Assembly: GCF_000058485.1 (NCBI RefSeq)
Contig: NC_008278.1
Coordinates: 800,962 to 864,961 of the forward strand
Direction: 5' to 3'
DNA length: 64,000 nt
Source of the DNA: Frankia alni ACN14a
Lineage (GTDB): Bacteria > Actinomycetota > Actinomycetes > Frankiales > Frankiaceae
A program made the position numbers and the translations under genes. A model generated the notes under the pieces. The model was not told where the DNA came from. It searched no databases and worked only from the letters and a program-made list of their open reading frames with translations. This document shows positions 33,319-42,047 of the stretch, in pieces; within the stretch, counting starts at the first letter, position 1; each line of letters opens with the position of its first letter.

Positions 33319-33767
33319 CCCCCGTCGGCTCCGTATCCCCCGTCGGCTTCGTATCCCCCGTCGGCTTCGTGTCTCCGGTCGGCTTCGTGTCTCCGGTCGG
33401 CTCCGTGTCCCCGGTCCACGCGGAGGACCTCGCGAACCGCGGCGACCAGCTCGTCGGCGGTGAACGGCTTGGTCACCACCGGGAGCCCGGCCGGCACCGG
33501 ATCCAGCCCGGCGGCCCCGGTCAGGACCAGGCAGCGCGCGGTGACGGCCGGGTCGATCCGGCGCAGCTCGTCGATGAGATCGGCGCCCGAGCGGCCGCCG
33601 AGCCGCAGATCGATGAGCAGCACGTCATGGGCGGCGGCGTCGAGCAGCAACGCCTCCTCGACGGAGCCCGCGGCGCTCACCCGGAACCCCTCCGCGCACA
33701 GGATCCGACCCAGCAGCGCGCGCAGCATCTCGTTGTCGTCGACGACGAGCGCCGTCGGAGCGTCCAT
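33315..33767 (-). CDS. Stand-alone response-regulator receiver protein
   Basis: 150 residues from ATG 33767. Receiver fold: ALVVDDNEMLRALL (acidic pocket), phospho-acceptor Asp in VLLIDLRLGGRSG, Thr in CLVLTGAAG and Lys in VVTKPFTADEL. It has no DNA-binding output domain. The last ~30 residues are RRHEAD/GGYEAD repeats from an 18-bp minisatellite. Its stop overlaps the start of the kinase-like gene by 4 bp, so the two form a co-translated pair. Signal and output unknown. Confidence 0.85.
   Translation of the reverse strand: MDAPTALVVDDNEMLRALLGRILCAEGFRVSAAGSVEEALLLDAAAHDVLLIDLRLGGRSGADLIDELRRIDPAVTARCLVLTGAAGLDPVPAGLPVVTKPFTADELVAAVREVLRVDRGHGADRRHEADRRHEADGGYEADGGYGADGG
33324..33419 (-). 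repeat. Minisatellite, 5-6 units of 18 bp
   Basis: GTCGGCT at 33324, 33342, 33360, 33378 and 33396, with a diverged unit at 33414; unit GTCGGCTTCGTATCCCCC. Encodes the receiver protein tail. Confidence 0.93.
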
Positions 33768-33950
33768 TTCCCCACCAGCCTCAGCCGCCGCATCCGCCCA
33801 GCACACGTCCCCTCCGCCGCAACGGTACCGGTAACCGGCCGGGCACCAGGGGCTCCCGCCGACACTCGCCGGCAGGGGGGCCGGCCGGCCGCGCCGTGGC
33901 CGCGCCCACGGGCGGCGTGTGAGCCGCATCACCCCTGCAGCGGTCGGTCC

Positions 33951-35024
33951 TTATGGGCCGCCGCCGGTCAACAGGTCGTCGAGCTCCGCGCGCGTCGGCA
34001 TCGCGGGTCCGGCGCCCGGACGCTGCACGGCGATGGTGGCGGCGAGGTTCGCGTGGAACAGGGCCGTGGCCGCGGGCAGACCGCCGGCGAGGCCGGCGCC
34101 GAACGCTCCGCAGAAGCAGTCGTCGGCTCCGGCCGTGTCGACGACCGGGACGCGCCGCGCGGCGAGGGTGACGACCGTCCCGGCGATCCGCGCGCACACC
34201 CCGGCGCCGCCGAGGGTGACGACGATGTTGTCGTTCGGCCCGGCGCCGTCGGCGAGCAGGCCGCGCACCTCGACGAGGGCCTGCGGGCCGGGCAGCGAGC
34301 CGACACCGACGGCAGCCGGGACCAGGCCCGCGAACTCGTGCTCGTCGAGCAGGATCACGTCGGCGGCAGCGAGCAGGTCGGCTTCGGTGAACCGGCCGGC
34401 ATCGGTGAACGGGTCGGCCTGGGTGAACCGGCCGGCTTGGGTGAACGGGTCGGCTTCGGTGAAGGGGCCGGCCGCGGTGAACGGGTCGGCCGCGGCGGGC
34501 TGGCGCGGGACCGCGTTCAGCGCGACGGGCCCGCGCGGGGCCGCGTTGAGCACCGTGCGGGCGCCCGCGGCGCGGGCGCGGGTGAGCGCGGTCGCGTTCA
34601 CCGCCGCCGGGATCTCGTTCTGCAGCAGCACCACGTCACCCGGGCCCAGCCGCAGCGCATCCAGGCCGCCCGCCGACACGGCGGCGTTGGCGCCCGGCAC
34701 GATGACGATCACGCTCTCGCCGGCCTCGTCGACCGTCGTCACGGCCGTCCCGCTGGGTCCGTCGACGACCGCCAGCGGGGTGACGTCGACCGCCTCGCCG
34801 CGCAGGAACTCCCGCAGTGCCGAGCCGAAACCGTCGGAGCCGACGGCGCCCACCATGACCGTCTCGGCGCCCAGCCGCCGTGCCGCCACCGCCTGGTTCG
34901 CGCCCCTGCCGCCGGGGGACAGCGTCACGGCGCTCCCCGTCACCGTCTCGCCCGGTCGGGGGATGCGGGCCACGCGGGTCGTCACGTCCATGCTGGTCCA
35001 GCCGACCACCACGACCCGTCCCAC
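33951..35024 (-). CDS. PfkB-family carbohydrate kinase (ribokinase-like)
   Basis: 357 residues from GTG 35024 with GGGAGG 7 nt upstream. Ribokinase-type blocks: VVVVGWTSMDVTTRVARIPRPGET, LSPGGRGANQAVAARRLG, VVLLQNEIP and LLDEHEFAGL. The anion-hole/catalytic motif reads DTAGADDCFCGAFGAGL, where DTTGAGD is usual; the catalytic Asp remains but GAG is GAD. An insertion of six 18-bp repeats (PFTEAD/RFTQAD) falls at about residues 177-212 inside the fold. It probably phosphorylates a sugar or nucleoside with ATP. The neighbouring kinase/receiver pair is on the same strand. Confidence 0.85.
   Translation of the reverse strand: MGRVVVVGWTSMDVTTRVARIPRPGETVTGSAVTLSPGGRGANQAVAARRLGAETVMVGAVGSDGFGSALREFLRGEAVDVTPLAVVDGPSGTAVTTVDEAGESVIVIVPGANAAVSAGGLDALRLGPGDVVLLQNEIPAAVNATALTRARAAGARTVLNAAPRGPVALNAVPRQPAAADPFTAAGPFTEADPFTQAGRFTQADPFTDAGRFTEADLLAAADVILLDEHEFAGLVPAAVGVGSLPGPQALVEVRGLLADGAGPNDNIVVTLGGAGVCARIAGTVVTLAARRVPVVDTAGADDCFCGAFGAGLAGGLPAATALFHANLAATIAVQRPGAGPAMPTRAELDDLLTGGGP
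34386..34493 (-). repeat. Minisatellite, 6 units of 18 bp
   Basis: GGTGAA at 34386, 34404, 34422, 34440, 34458 and 34476; unit GGTGAACCGGCCGGCTTG. Inside the PfkB kinase. Confidence 0.95.
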
Positions 35025-35150
35025 CGCGCGCCTCCCGCGACCTGGTCACCGGCGTGCCGCCTGGGTGTCGCCGGCGGCCGGGCCTGCCCATCGTGGCAGA
35101 GCCGGGCGGCGGCCGGAGGCTGGACGGCCGGGTACCGTCCGGCCGGGCGC

Positions 35151-35270
35151 GTGGCCGAGCGGCGCGTGGCCGAGCGGCGCGTGGCCGAGCGGCGCGTGGC
35201 CGAGCGGTGCGTGGCCGAGCGGTGCGTGGCCGAGCGGTGCGTGGCCGAGCGGCTGGTGGCCGATCAGCGG
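35151..35270. repeat. Minisatellite, 8 units of 15 bp
   Basis: GTGGCC every 15 bp from 35151 to 35256; unit GTGGCCGAGCGGCGC. Occupies the gap between PfkB and the GGDEF gene, and its last copy overlaps the GGDEF stop codon. Confidence 0.95.
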
Positions 35271-38200
35271 GTGGCGGGGAACATCTCCCGCCGGGCCCGG
35301 GCGGCGCGCTTCGCCGCGTACATGTCCGCGTCGGCGTGGCGGACGACGAGAGCGGGATCGCGTGGTTCGGTCCCGCCGCCGACGCTGCGTGAGGACGCCA
35401 GCCCCACGGTCGCCCCGACGACGATGGCGTGGCCGGCCGAGAGGATCGGGGCCGCGACGGTCTCGCGCACGCGCTGGGCGATGTGCCGCAGGTCGTCCGC
35501 GTCGACGTCGGGCAGCACCAGGACGAACTCGTCGCCGCCGAGACGGAACGCCGTGCCGTCCGACGGCTGCGCCCGCAGCACCTCGGTCAGCCGGGCCGCG
35601 ATGATGCGCAGCACGTCGTCGCCCGTCTGGTGGCCGAAGGTGTCGTTCACGGGCTTGAAGTGGTCGAGGTCGACGAGCAGGATCGCGAAGGGCGAGCGCT
35701 GCTCGGTCAGGTGGTCGAGCAGCTCGGTGAGTGCCACCCGGTTCGCCAGTCCCGTCAGCGGGTCGCGGGTCGCCCGTTGCCGCAGTTGTTCCTGGAGCTG
35801 GCGCCGCTCGCCGACCTCGTGGCAGGTCAGCAGCAGGCCGCCGTCCAGGTAACCGGGCCCGGAGGCGGCCCGCCAGGCACCGGCCTCGATGTCGAACCAC
35901 CGGTACCCACCGTCGGCCGTGCACAGTCGGACGTCCAGCAACGACGCGGGGTTCCCTCGAAGCCGCTCGTCGAGGAAGCCCCGTAGCCAGTCCCGGTCCT
36001 CGGGATGGACGAGCTCGAGCAGCGGCAGCCCGATCCTGGACTGGACCGGGTAACCCAGCAGGCTCTCGATCGCGGAGCTGATGAACGTCGGGGAGCCGGC
36101 CCGGTTCAGGTTGATGATGATGTCGTGCGACTCGTGCAGCAGGGTCTGCAGCCGCGCGCCGTCGCGCCGGATCGCCTGGTCCTCCCGCAGGATCGCCCGC
36201 ATCAGCCCCGCCACGGTGACGACGACGATCGAGACGAGCAGCAGGTCGCTGAGGGCGTGGTTCGGCCGCGGCCCCTCCGCCGCCCCGCGGCCGTCGCGCC
36301 GCACGACGAGGTACGCCGGCATGGGGCTGGCGGGGATCCTGGTGGCCGTCGCGACGCGACCGCCGCCGTGGCTGTCCAGCACCGTCACGCGTCGGCTGTG
36401 TCCGGGCGTGATCGGGCGCAGCTCGTCGGGGTCGACGACGGTCCGCCCGACCGTGGCGGCGTCGTTCGACATGACCGCCCGGCCATGCGCGTCGACGACG
36501 CTGATGGTCATGCCAAGGTCCAGCGCGGCCGCGCTGGCGGCCGCCGCGGTTGTTCCCCGGCCGAGGGTGCGGGCCATCTCCGCGGCCGGCGACCCGTGCA
36601 GCGTCCGGCCCAGTACCAGGAACGCGGCGCTGCGTCCGGCACGCCGGACGGGCACGACGCTGTAGATCCGGGCCCCACCGGACTCGTCGAGGGCCGGCAG
36701 GCTCAGGCCGCCGCCGCGGGCGGACGCCCAGATCCGGCTGTGCGCCGGGAACGGCACCGCCGCCCCGGGCGGCTGGACCGCCCGGGGGTGGCCGTCGAGG
36801 TCGACGAGGGCGAGCAGGGTGCCCGGCGTCGACAGGCTCGGCCCGGCGACGGCGGCCAGCGTCCGGGCGTCGGCCGCGGGGTCCGTCAGCGACCACGGCA
36901 GTCGGGAGACCGGGTCGATGAGGTACCGGGGCTGGCTCAGGTCGGCCGCGAACCCGGCGAGACGGAAGGAGAGGGCATCGCTGTCGGTCACCCGCTGGGC
37001 CTCGGCCCGCCGCCGGTTGGCGTTCTCGATCCCCAGGGTGACCACGGTGGTGGTCAGGATCACCGAGCCCAGGACCAGTAGCGGAAGCGCCCGGGTGAGG
37101 TGGGCGCGGACGCTGGTCCGCCGCTGCCGGGACCGCCGCCGCGGGTGCGTCCGGCTCCGCGGCCCGAGCTGGGACGGCGCCGCCGCACCGTCGGCCGTCT
37201 CGCCGGGCTCGGCGCCGGCACGGGGACCGGTCGGCTCGGCCGGGTCCGCTGCGGGCGCCGGCCGAGCCGTAGCGGACTCGATCTCGTCCACGGTGACGTC
37301 GAGGAGCTCGACCAGGAGAGGCTCGGAGATCGCGAACTCCACGGCGTCCACCCCGACCACACCGGATTCCGCGACGACACCGGACTCCGCGACCGAGCCG
37401 GGTGGGCCCGGCGTCGCCACCGCATAACGCCCCGGTCCGACCTGCTTCGCCCGGTACATCGCCTGGTCGGCCGCCCACAGCAGCTGCTCGGGTCCGCACG
37501 GGCAGGCACCCGCCAGGGCGATCCCCACGCTCGCACCGATCCGCACCTCGTCGCCGTCGACGAGGATCGGCTGGCCCAGCGCCTGGATGATCCGGGCGGC
37601 GACCGCCCGCGCGCCGGGCCCGTCGGTGCCTCGCAGCAGGATGCCGAACTCGTCGCCGCCGAACCGTCCGCCGGCGTCGCCCGCGCCGAGTTCGGACCGC
37701 AGCCGTGCGCCCACCGTCTGCAGTACCTGGTCGCCGGCGGCGTGCCCCAGGGTGTCGTTGACCTGTTTGAACCGGTCGAGGTCGACGAACAGGACCGCGA
37801 CCGAGTCGGCCGGCCGCGCAGAGGTGGCAGAGGCAGAGGCGGCAGAGGTGGTGGCGGCAGGAGCAGTGGCGGCAGGAGTGGTGGTCGCAGGAGTGGCGGC
37901 GGCGGTGGCGAGCTCCTCCTCGAAGGCCGACCGGTTGAGCAGCCCGGTCAGCACGTCGTGGCCGGCCTGGTAACCGAGCTGATCGAGCAGCCGCTTGCGT
38001 CTGCCGACGGCGTGGCAGGTGATGAGGATCTCGGGTGCGCCGGCCTGCCGCGGCAGCCGGCGCGCGGCGACGTCGAACCAGCGGTGGGTGCCGGCGGCCC
38101 GCGTGAGCCGGATGTCGAGCAGCGATCCCGCGGTCGGATTCTCGATCAGGCACAGCAGCCGCGCGGCGTCGTCTGGATGGGCCAGCTCGGTCAGCGACCG

Positions 38201-39334
38201 CCCCAGCCAGGGTTCGTCCGGGTGGCCGAGCAGGGGGACGATGGCCGGGCTGACGAAGGTGAGCCGGCCGGCCGGGTCGGTGACGAGGACGATGTCGTGC
38301 GCCGCCGCGAACAGCGCCCGCAGCCCCGCCCGGCTCCGCTGGGCGGCGGCCTCGCGCAGCAGCCCGAGGAAGACGATGCACAGCACGCCGGTCAGCGCGA
38401 CCGCCAGCAGCGTCAGGTTGCGCCGGTCGCCTCTGGCCCGCAGGTCGGCGTAGAGCGATTCGGTGGGCTGCTGGAAGTAGGTGAGATATCCGGTCGCCGG
38501 CTGCAGCGCGGTGATGTGGGTGATCGTCCCGTCGGGGCCGGAGGTGCGCCAGATCCGCGGGCTGCGGCCGGGGGCACGGGAGCGGCGCAGCTCCGCGGCC
38601 GCCAGCATCTGCCGGCCAGGCAGCGCAGGGTCGGTCGAGGCGATCGGGACGCCGTGCTGGTCGATCGTCGACACACTGCCGCTGCCGGCCCCGAGCATGG
38701 TCGCGATGCCGCTCGAGAGCCGAAGATTGATCTCCTGGGTGGAGACGGCCACCAGGACGGCCCAGGGCCGCGGCGACCCGACCGGAACCACGGTGGCGCG
38801 CACCGGCGCGTCGGCGAGCGTGAAGACGGGGGAGACGGCGCCCCTGCCGGCCCATGCCGACGACAGGGCCGGGCCGAGGGCGCGCGGGGTCACGACGCCG
38901 CCCACCGGGTACGCGGCGGTGACGGTGCCGGCCCGGTCGAGCAGGGCCAGCAGCCGGGTGACATCGCCCGACGGCGACAGCTGCAGGCCGGGGAGGAGAT
39001 CCGCGTTGGTGGCGCGGTCGTCCGGGCGGAAGGGGACGCGCGCGACCGCGGCCGACAGCCCCGCGGGGGAGTCGGCGTCGGACTCCCACTGCGCGAGGCG
39101 CTCGACGAGCCTCGCCCGGGCCGCCAGCCGCGATCCCTCCTCCCGGTGCAGCAGGTTGGCACCCACGTGGAGGGCCAGGGTTCCGAGCACCAGAATGGCC
39201 AGCAGGATGGCCAACGACGAGAGGAATCGCCGCCGGTGAGCCCGCCTGCGGTGGGCCGGCCTGGAGTGGACCGCGACCGCGGCCGTGCCGGGGCCGAGTG
39301 ATCGTCGCCCCCCGATCCGGCCACCTCTGATCAT
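35264..39334 (-). CDS. Membrane protein with two sensor-PAS-GGDEF modules in tandem
   Basis: 1356 residues from ATG 39334; the frame is open to 39802 but the extra part is not protein-like. Module 1: TM (~30-52), extracytoplasmic region, TM (~300-320), PAS (~335-440) and GGDEF (GHDVLTGLLNR ... RFGGDEFGILL), with an Ala/Thr-rich insertion between the first helix and LFVDLDRFKQVNDTLGH. Module 2: TM (~700), extracytoplasmic domain, TM (~980), PAS (~1020-1120) and GGDEF (RDPLTGLANRVAL ... FRLGGDEFVLVL). Both active-site GGDEF motifs are intact, so both could make c-di-GMP. The RxxD inhibitory site is missing in both. No EAL domain. Two GGDEFs in cis could pair intramolecularly. Confidence 0.88.
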   Translation of the reverse strand: MIRGGRIGGRRSLGPGTAAVAVHSRPAHRRRAHRRRFLSSLAILLAILVLGTLALHVGANLLHREEGSRLAARARLVERLAQWESDADSPAGLSAAVARVPFRPDDRATNADLLPGLQLSPSGDVTRLLALLDRAGTVTAAYPVGGVVTPRALGPALSSAWAGRGAVSPVFTLADAPVRATVVPVGSPRPWAVLVAVSTQEINLRLSSGIATMLGAGSGSVSTIDQHGVPIASTDPALPGRQMLAAAELRRSRAPGRSPRIWRTSGPDGTITHITALQPATGYLTYFQQPTESLYADLRARGDRRNLTLLAVALTGVLCIVFLGLLREAAAQRSRAGLRALFAAAHDIVLVTDPAGRLTFVSPAIVPLLGHPDEPWLGRSLTELAHPDDAARLLCLIENPTAGSLLDIRLTRAAGTHRWFDVAARRLPRQAGAPEILITCHAVGRRKRLLDQLGYQAGHDVLTGLLNRSAFEEELATAAATPATTTPAATAPAATTSAASASATSARPADSVAVLFVDLDRFKQVNDTLGHAAGDQVLQTVGARLRSELGAGDAGGRFGGDEFGILLRGTDGPGARAVAARIIQALGQPILVDGDEVRIGASVGIALAGACPCGPEQLLWAADQAMYRAKQVGPGRYAVATPGPPGSVAESGVVAESGVVGVDAVEFAISEPLLVELLDVTVDEIESATARPAPAADPAEPTGPRAGAEPGETADGAAAPSQLGPRSRTHPRRRSRQRRTSVRAHLTRALPLLVLGSVILTTTVVTLGIENANRRRAEAQRVTDSDALSFRLAGFAADLSQPRYLIDPVSRLPWSLTDPAADARTLAAVAGPSLSTPGTLLALVDLDGHPRAVQPPGAAVPFPAHSRIWASARGGGLSLPALDESGGARIYSVVPVRRAGRSAAFLVLGRTLHGSPAAEMARTLGRGTTAAAASAAALDLGMTISVVDAHGRAVMSNDAATVGRTVVDPDELRPITPGHSRRVTVLDSHGGGRVATATRIPASPMPAYLVVRRDGRGAAEGPRPNHALSDLLLVSIVVVTVAGLMRAILREDQAIRRDGARLQTLLHESHDIIINLNRAGSPTFISSAIESLLGYPVQSRIGLPLLELVHPEDRDWLRGFLDERLRGNPASLLDVRLCTADGGYRWFDIEAGAWRAASGPGYLDGGLLLTCHEVGERRQLQEQLRQRATRDPLTGLANRVALTELLDHLTEQRSPFAILLVDLDHFKPVNDTFGHQTGDDVLRIIAARLTEVLRAQPSDGTAFRLGGDEFVLVLPDVDADDLRHIAQRVRETVAAPILSAGHAIVVGATVGLASSRSVGGGTEPRDPALVVRHADADMYAAKRAARARREMFPATR

Positions 39335-40238
39335 CTTTCGCGCCCCGCCCGACAACGCTGCCCGGACTCGACGGATCTCACCGTGAGTAAACGTATTCTG
39401 ATTTCCGGGCGGCGAATCCTCCCGGTTGTGGGTGAGCATACGAGTATCCGCGCCGCGAGTTTCATCGGCCGCCGCGCATCCGGTATCGGCCGGGCCCGCG
39501 CGTGTGCGGCGCGCAGCAATGGGATGGATGTCGACGCATGCCGGTCCGCCGGAGCGGATTCCCTGTCGGCAGAATGACGGATACCGAGAGTCGTCTCGTC
39601 GATACCTGCCGTCGCTCCCGAGGGGAGCCGGTCCTGATAGCGTCAACCATGTGTGTTCGACCGTGACGCAAGGTGTCGTGTCGACGGCGAATTGTTGTCG
39701 TGATGCTGCCACCGCTCGCGATCGTGCCGGCGGGGCCGCTGTTACTTTCGGTGTTCCTCGGGACTCTCCGTAGCACCCGGGAGGTCTAGCCCGTTCGAGC
39801 ATCGCACAGCATGATCACGGGATCACGGCGTGCTCCGAGCCTTCGTCGGAGATCCGGTCGGGCCCGGCGGCCTCGCCCCGCGACGGACCCGCGCCGGCGG
39901 GCGGGCGCCCTGGTCCGCGCGCCCCGGGCGGGACGACGCCGGAGTGGGCTGCCCGGCCGCCCGCGTTCGTTCCCGGCGGTTCGGATCCATCGCGCTCCGG
40001 TCGTCCGGTAAATGCGCGATCCGGCCCCCGAAGATGGGCTGCGAATTGTCCGGAAGGCGGTTATATACCGCCGGGAGGGCGGTTTCCCTGGTGGCTGTCG
40101 GGCACCGGCAGCCAATATGTTGTTCTCGTTTGCGGGATCGGTGGACCGTCGAGGGAGGGCACGCCGACCGCCGACCACCGACCACCGGTCTCCCGTGCCG
40201 AGGGAGCGCCGTGGCGGGGCGCGAGAGGAGGAGCGGAG
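39335..40238. other. 904-nt divergent intergenic region, lower GC
   Basis: Stretch 39380-39800 is visibly more AT-rich than the surroundings and has no codon bias typical of the genes here. Short frames exist on both strands, but none has a Shine-Dalgarno plus a recognisable product. It must hold the promoters of the GGDEF gene and of the acyl-CoA dehydrogenase gene. Confidence 0.5.
40056..40072. promoter_or_regulatory. Operator-like inverted repeat upstream of the AidB-like gene
   Basis: GGCGGT and ACCGCC flank TATAT, giving a 17-bp site of the size bound by dimeric repressors, about 165 bp before the ATG. The central TATAT could be part of a -10 element. Confidence 0.4.
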
Positions 40239-41981
40239 ATGAGCTCGTCGATCGAGGCGCGGCTGCCCACCGGGGCCTCACGGTCGTCCCCCGGTCGAAC
40301 GCACGAGGTGACGAACCAGCCCCCGCCGCTGGTCGGCCACGACGCGTCCGCGGACCCGGCGCTGCTGACGGCCCTGGTCCGGGAGGGCGCCGGCTGGCAC
40401 ACGGATGCCCTGCGCCGCCTGGGCCGGCTGGCGGGCACCGAGCAGGCTCGGCGCTGGGCGGAGGAGGCCGACCGTTTCCCGCCCGAGCTGCGCACCCACG
40501 ACCGTTACGGCAACCGCGTCGACGAGGTCGACTTCCACCCGTCCTGGCACGCGCTGCTCGAGGTGGCCGTGCGGGAGGGGCTGACCGGGGCGCCGTGGCG
40601 GGACCCGCGCCCGGGCGCGCACGTCGCGCGGGCGGCGAACATCCTCGTCTGGGGCACCGTCGAACAGGGCCACCTCTGCCCCGTGTCGATGACCTACGCC
40701 GTGGTCCCGGCGCTGCGGGCCGCGCCCGACCTCGCGGCCAGATACGAACCATTGCTCGCCAGCCGGATCTACGACCCGGGGCTGCGCCCGCCGGAGGGCA
40801 AGGCGGGGCTGCTCGCCGGCATGGGCATGACCGAGAAGCAGGGCGGTTCGGACGTCCGGGCGAACACGACGACGGCGACGCCGGCCGCCGACGGCACCTA
40901 TCGGCTACGAGGCCACAAGTGGTTCACAAGTGCGCCGATGAACGACGTCTTTCTGGTCCTGGCGCAGGCACCCGGCGGACTGTCCTGCTTCTGGGTGCCG
41001 CGGGTGCTCCCCGACGGCAGCCGTAACACCTTTCGCATTCAACGGCTGAAGGACAAGCTCGGCAACCGCAGCAATGCCAGCAGCGAACCGGAGTTCGACG
41101 ACACCGTGGCCTGGCTGGTCGGGGCGGAGGGGCGTGGCGTTCGCGTCATCATCGAAATGGTGGCGATGACCCGGCTCGACGCCAGCCTCGGGTCCGCGGC
41201 CGGGATGCGGGCCGCGGTCACGGCGGCCGCGCACCATGTGCGCCATCGCCGGGCCTTTGGGACCCGTTTGATCGACGCCCCGCTGATGCGCAATGTGCTG
41301 GCCGATCTCGCCCTGGAATCCGAGGCGGCGACCACCTTGGTGTTGCGGGTCGCGGGAGCCGTCGACCGGGCGGCGCGCGGCGACCGCGACGAGCAGGCGT
41401 TCAAACGCCTCGCGACGGCCGTGGCGAAGTACTGGGTGTGCAAGCGGGCGCCGGGCGTGGCCGCGGAGGCCCTCGAATGCCTCGGGGGAAACGGCTATGT
41501 GGAGGAGTCGGGCATGCCACGGCTCTACCGGGAGGCGCCCCTCAACGGCATCTGGGAGGGCTCCGGCAACGTCAATGCGCTCGACGTGCTCCGGGCGCTC
41601 GATCGGGAACCGGACGGCCTCGACGCGCTGTCCCGGCAGATCGAGGCGGCCCGCGGCGCGGACGCCCGGCTCGATCGGGCCTGGGACCGGTTGCGCGCGC
41701 AATTGCCGAAGGCGGCGGCCGACCCCTTCGCCGCGCGCCGTGTGGTCGAGCGGTTGGCACTCGTTATGCAGGGTTCTTTGCTTGTCCGGCATGCGCCGCC
41801 CGCCGTTGCGGATGCGTTCTGCGCGAGCCGGTTGGCCGGTGACGGGGGTCTCGCTTTCGGCACGTTGCCGTCGGGGGTTGATGTCGCAGGTATCCTCGAC
41901 CGGATTGCTTCGGTGGATACGCCTACCGATTCAGTCGGTGATATCCGTCACGGGCAGGATGATGGCAGAATCTCTTTGTAA
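40239..41981 (+). CDS. AidB-like acyl-CoA dehydrogenase
   Basis: 580 residues from ATG 40239, with GGAGG/GGAG upstream. Characteristic AidB stretches: WHALLEVAVREGL, MGMTEKQGGSDVRANTT (flavin-contact motif), LRGHKWFTSAPMNDVFLVLA, RLKDKLGNRSNASSE and EALECLGGNGYVEESGMPRLY followed by REAPLNGIWEGSGNVNALD. AidB of E. coli is an adaptive-response flavoprotein that binds DNA and protects against alkylation; it has weak isovaleryl-CoA dehydrogenase activity. Whether this homologue works on acyl-CoA or in alkylation defence is open; no ada/alk genes are nearby. Confidence 0.9.
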   Translation: MSSSIEARLPTGASRSSPGRTHEVTNQPPPLVGHDASADPALLTALVREGAGWHTDALRRLGRLAGTEQARRWAEEADRFPPELRTHDRYGNRVDEVDFHPSWHALLEVAVREGLTGAPWRDPRPGAHVARAANILVWGTVEQGHLCPVSMTYAVVPALRAAPDLAARYEPLLASRIYDPGLRPPEGKAGLLAGMGMTEKQGGSDVRANTTTATPAADGTYRLRGHKWFTSAPMNDVFLVLAQAPGGLSCFWVPRVLPDGSRNTFRIQRLKDKLGNRSNASSEPEFDDTVAWLVGAEGRGVRVIIEMVAMTRLDASLGSAAGMRAAVTAAAHHVRHRRAFGTRLIDAPLMRNVLADLALESEAATTLVLRVAGAVDRAARGDRDEQAFKRLATAVAKYWVCKRAPGVAAEALECLGGNGYVEESGMPRLYREAPLNGIWEGSGNVNALDVLRALDREPDGLDALSRQIEAARGADARLDRAWDRLRAQLPKAAADPFAARRVVERLALVMQGSLLVRHAPPAVADAFCASRLAGDGGLAFGTLPSGVDVAGILDRIASVDTPTDSVGDIRHGQDDGRISL

Positions 41982-42047
41982 TTCCCTTGCGACGAATAGC
42001 GATGGATCGCCCCTAGCCTGGTAGGCGACTGCGCCCGGGGGGTTTCC

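Noticed and set aside
35046-39089. 1347-codon minus-strand open frame across the GGDEF gene
   Set aside because: It is a shadow frame of the GGDEF gene: Arg/Gly/Pro-rich, no domains, and the overlapping frame carries PAS and GGDEF motifs.
39383-39577. Short plus-strand frame starting GTGAGTAAACG
   Set aside because: Lies in AT-richer leader DNA, no Shine-Dalgarno, and the product has no features.
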